Of a stretch of 64,000 nt of DNA, positions 63,633 through 64,000 are shown in pieces. The notes beneath the pieces were generated by a model that was given only the letters and a program-made list of their open reading frames with translations, was not told where the DNA came from and did not search any database. Numbering within the stretch: the stretch's first letter is position 1; the number at the start of each line of letters is the position of its first letter. The stretch covers positions 266,588 through 330,587 of the forward strand of contig CAZGWD010000001.1 in the NCBI GenBank assembly GCA_964529415.1, read 5' to 3'. The translations under genes were made by a program, and so were the position numbers. The stretch comes from CAYMPH01 sp964529415. GTDB taxonomy: Bacteria > Spirochaetota > UBA4802 > UBA5550.

Positions 63633-64000
63633 ACCAATTGGGCATATATACCTTGAGAACATGTTAAAATCCACTTACAGCAAATCATAAATTCTTTTTG
63701 ATATGTGGTGGCATATAGATGTATGTAATGATTTATTATGTATAATAAATGATCATATCTGCCAGCCTCTTCGCTTTTATACCTTAGTAAAATCTTCCCT
63801 TCGAAGTAAACTTTTTTCCGCAGAAAATTTTTTTAAATTTTTCCATTCCGATCGTATTAATAGTGTAGGGACGCAATCCCCCGGCTCTTCGAGCCTTTCC
63901 CCCTTGGTAAGGGGGGCTGTTCCGCTCATGGGTATTGTTTTCCTTCTGACGTGCACCCCGTTTTCTGTACCAACGTATAAGGTAAAACTCATGCTGTTTT
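63633..64000. other. intergenic, repeat-bearing end of the window
   Basis: No gene is supported. A C/G-rich palindrome is at 63899-63915 within a G/C-rich stretch (63865-63965). The minus-strand frame here is an artefact of that repeat. The sequence at 63730-63755 holds a TTATTATGTATAATAA near-palindrome of unknown meaning. Confidence 0.5.
63899..63915. repeat. C/G-rich palindromic intergenic repeat, copy 3
   Basis: CCCCCTT with AAGGGGG (7-bp perfect stem) around the loop GGT. The same arms and near-identical loop occur inverted in the copy at 6641-6661. Confidence 0.6.

Noticed and set aside
63777..63992. Minus-strand frame of 71 codons at the right end
   Set aside because: It is read through the C/G-rich repeat region, has no ribosome binding site, and its product looks like translated repeat DNA.
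61200..64000. A DGR template repeat or reverse transcriptase to the right of the VR
   Set aside because: I searched this stretch by eye for an A-rich near-copy of 61058-61188 and for an RT-like frame and found neither, so the cassette, if it exists, is outside the window.
1..64000. CRISPR arrays, tRNA and rRNA genes
   Set aside because: No regularly spaced repeats, no tRNA-like T-loop and acceptor pattern and no rRNA-like conserved blocks were seen. Short tRNAs could still be missed by eye.

Overview
The window is AT-rich (roughly one third G+C by eye) and densely packed on both strands. It looks like chromosome from a diderm, probably anaerobic or fermentative bacterium. Many predicted lipoproteins have a loose Ser/Ala-Cys lipobox. 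There are proteins with predicted C-terminal outer-membrane barrels, an LpoB-like lipoprotein, an AsmA-type envelope protein, two stand-alone FecR-domain proteins and GTP-type PEP carboxykinase. Together these suggest an uncultured Spirochaetota (or a similarly deep diderm lineage). That assignment is inference; no rRNA or tRNA gene was found.

Layout. 1-7.2 kb: end of larB and an intact larC (nickel-pincer cofactor), an acyl-CoA hydrolase, a degenerate GGDEF protein, an exported ankyrin protein, a B12-binding radical SAM enzyme and cobO. 7.2-13.4 kb: two paralogous envelope proteins flanking an MFS transporter, a GIY-YIG protein, a small Cys-rich protein and an EamA transporter. 13.4-19.6 kb: DUF47/PiT phosphate uptake, a receptor-like sensor stub, a lipid/PEGA-like exported protein, an HhH protein, DedA and pckG. 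19.6-30.8 kb: a FecR lipoprotein, an envelope operon with a decayed lipoprotein copy, mnmH, an acyltransferase, lpoB-like plus a TPR lipoprotein, a PAS/receiver protein with a degenerate ATPase, a K+ channel and an SCP2 protein. 30.8-36.3 kb: two large PAS-rich sensor kinases. 36.4-42.9 kb: a RetSat/CrtI-type oxidoreductase and a giant fused acyl-CoA dehydratase activase. 43.1-55.1 kb: a minus-strand envelope operon (AsmA-like, DUF1318/YdbL-like lipoprotein, 2511-residue beta-propeller/TPR/CHAT lipoprotein, FecR protein). 55.5-61.2 kb: surface proteins (FN3 barrel, LamG lipoprotein, Big_2/FGE-fold lipoprotein). 61.2-63.6 kb: MNT-HEPN and Xre-RES toxin-antitoxin pairs. The end holds a repeat-rich stretch.

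The most notable signal is the 3' end of the 58084-61188 gene. This FGE/C-type-lectin-fold lipoprotein ends in a short tract of about 66% G+C, dominated by NNC codons, with a small perfect hairpin at its end. That is the signature of a diversity-generating retroelement (DGR) variable region. No reverse transcriptase or template repeat is visible in the window, so this would be a remote target served in trans. Second in interest is the AsmA/DUF1318 pair, which resembles the YdbH-YdbL envelope lipid-transport system and is joined here to a giant lipoprotein with two decayed caspase-like CHAT domains.

All family assignments are from reading motifs; no database search was run.
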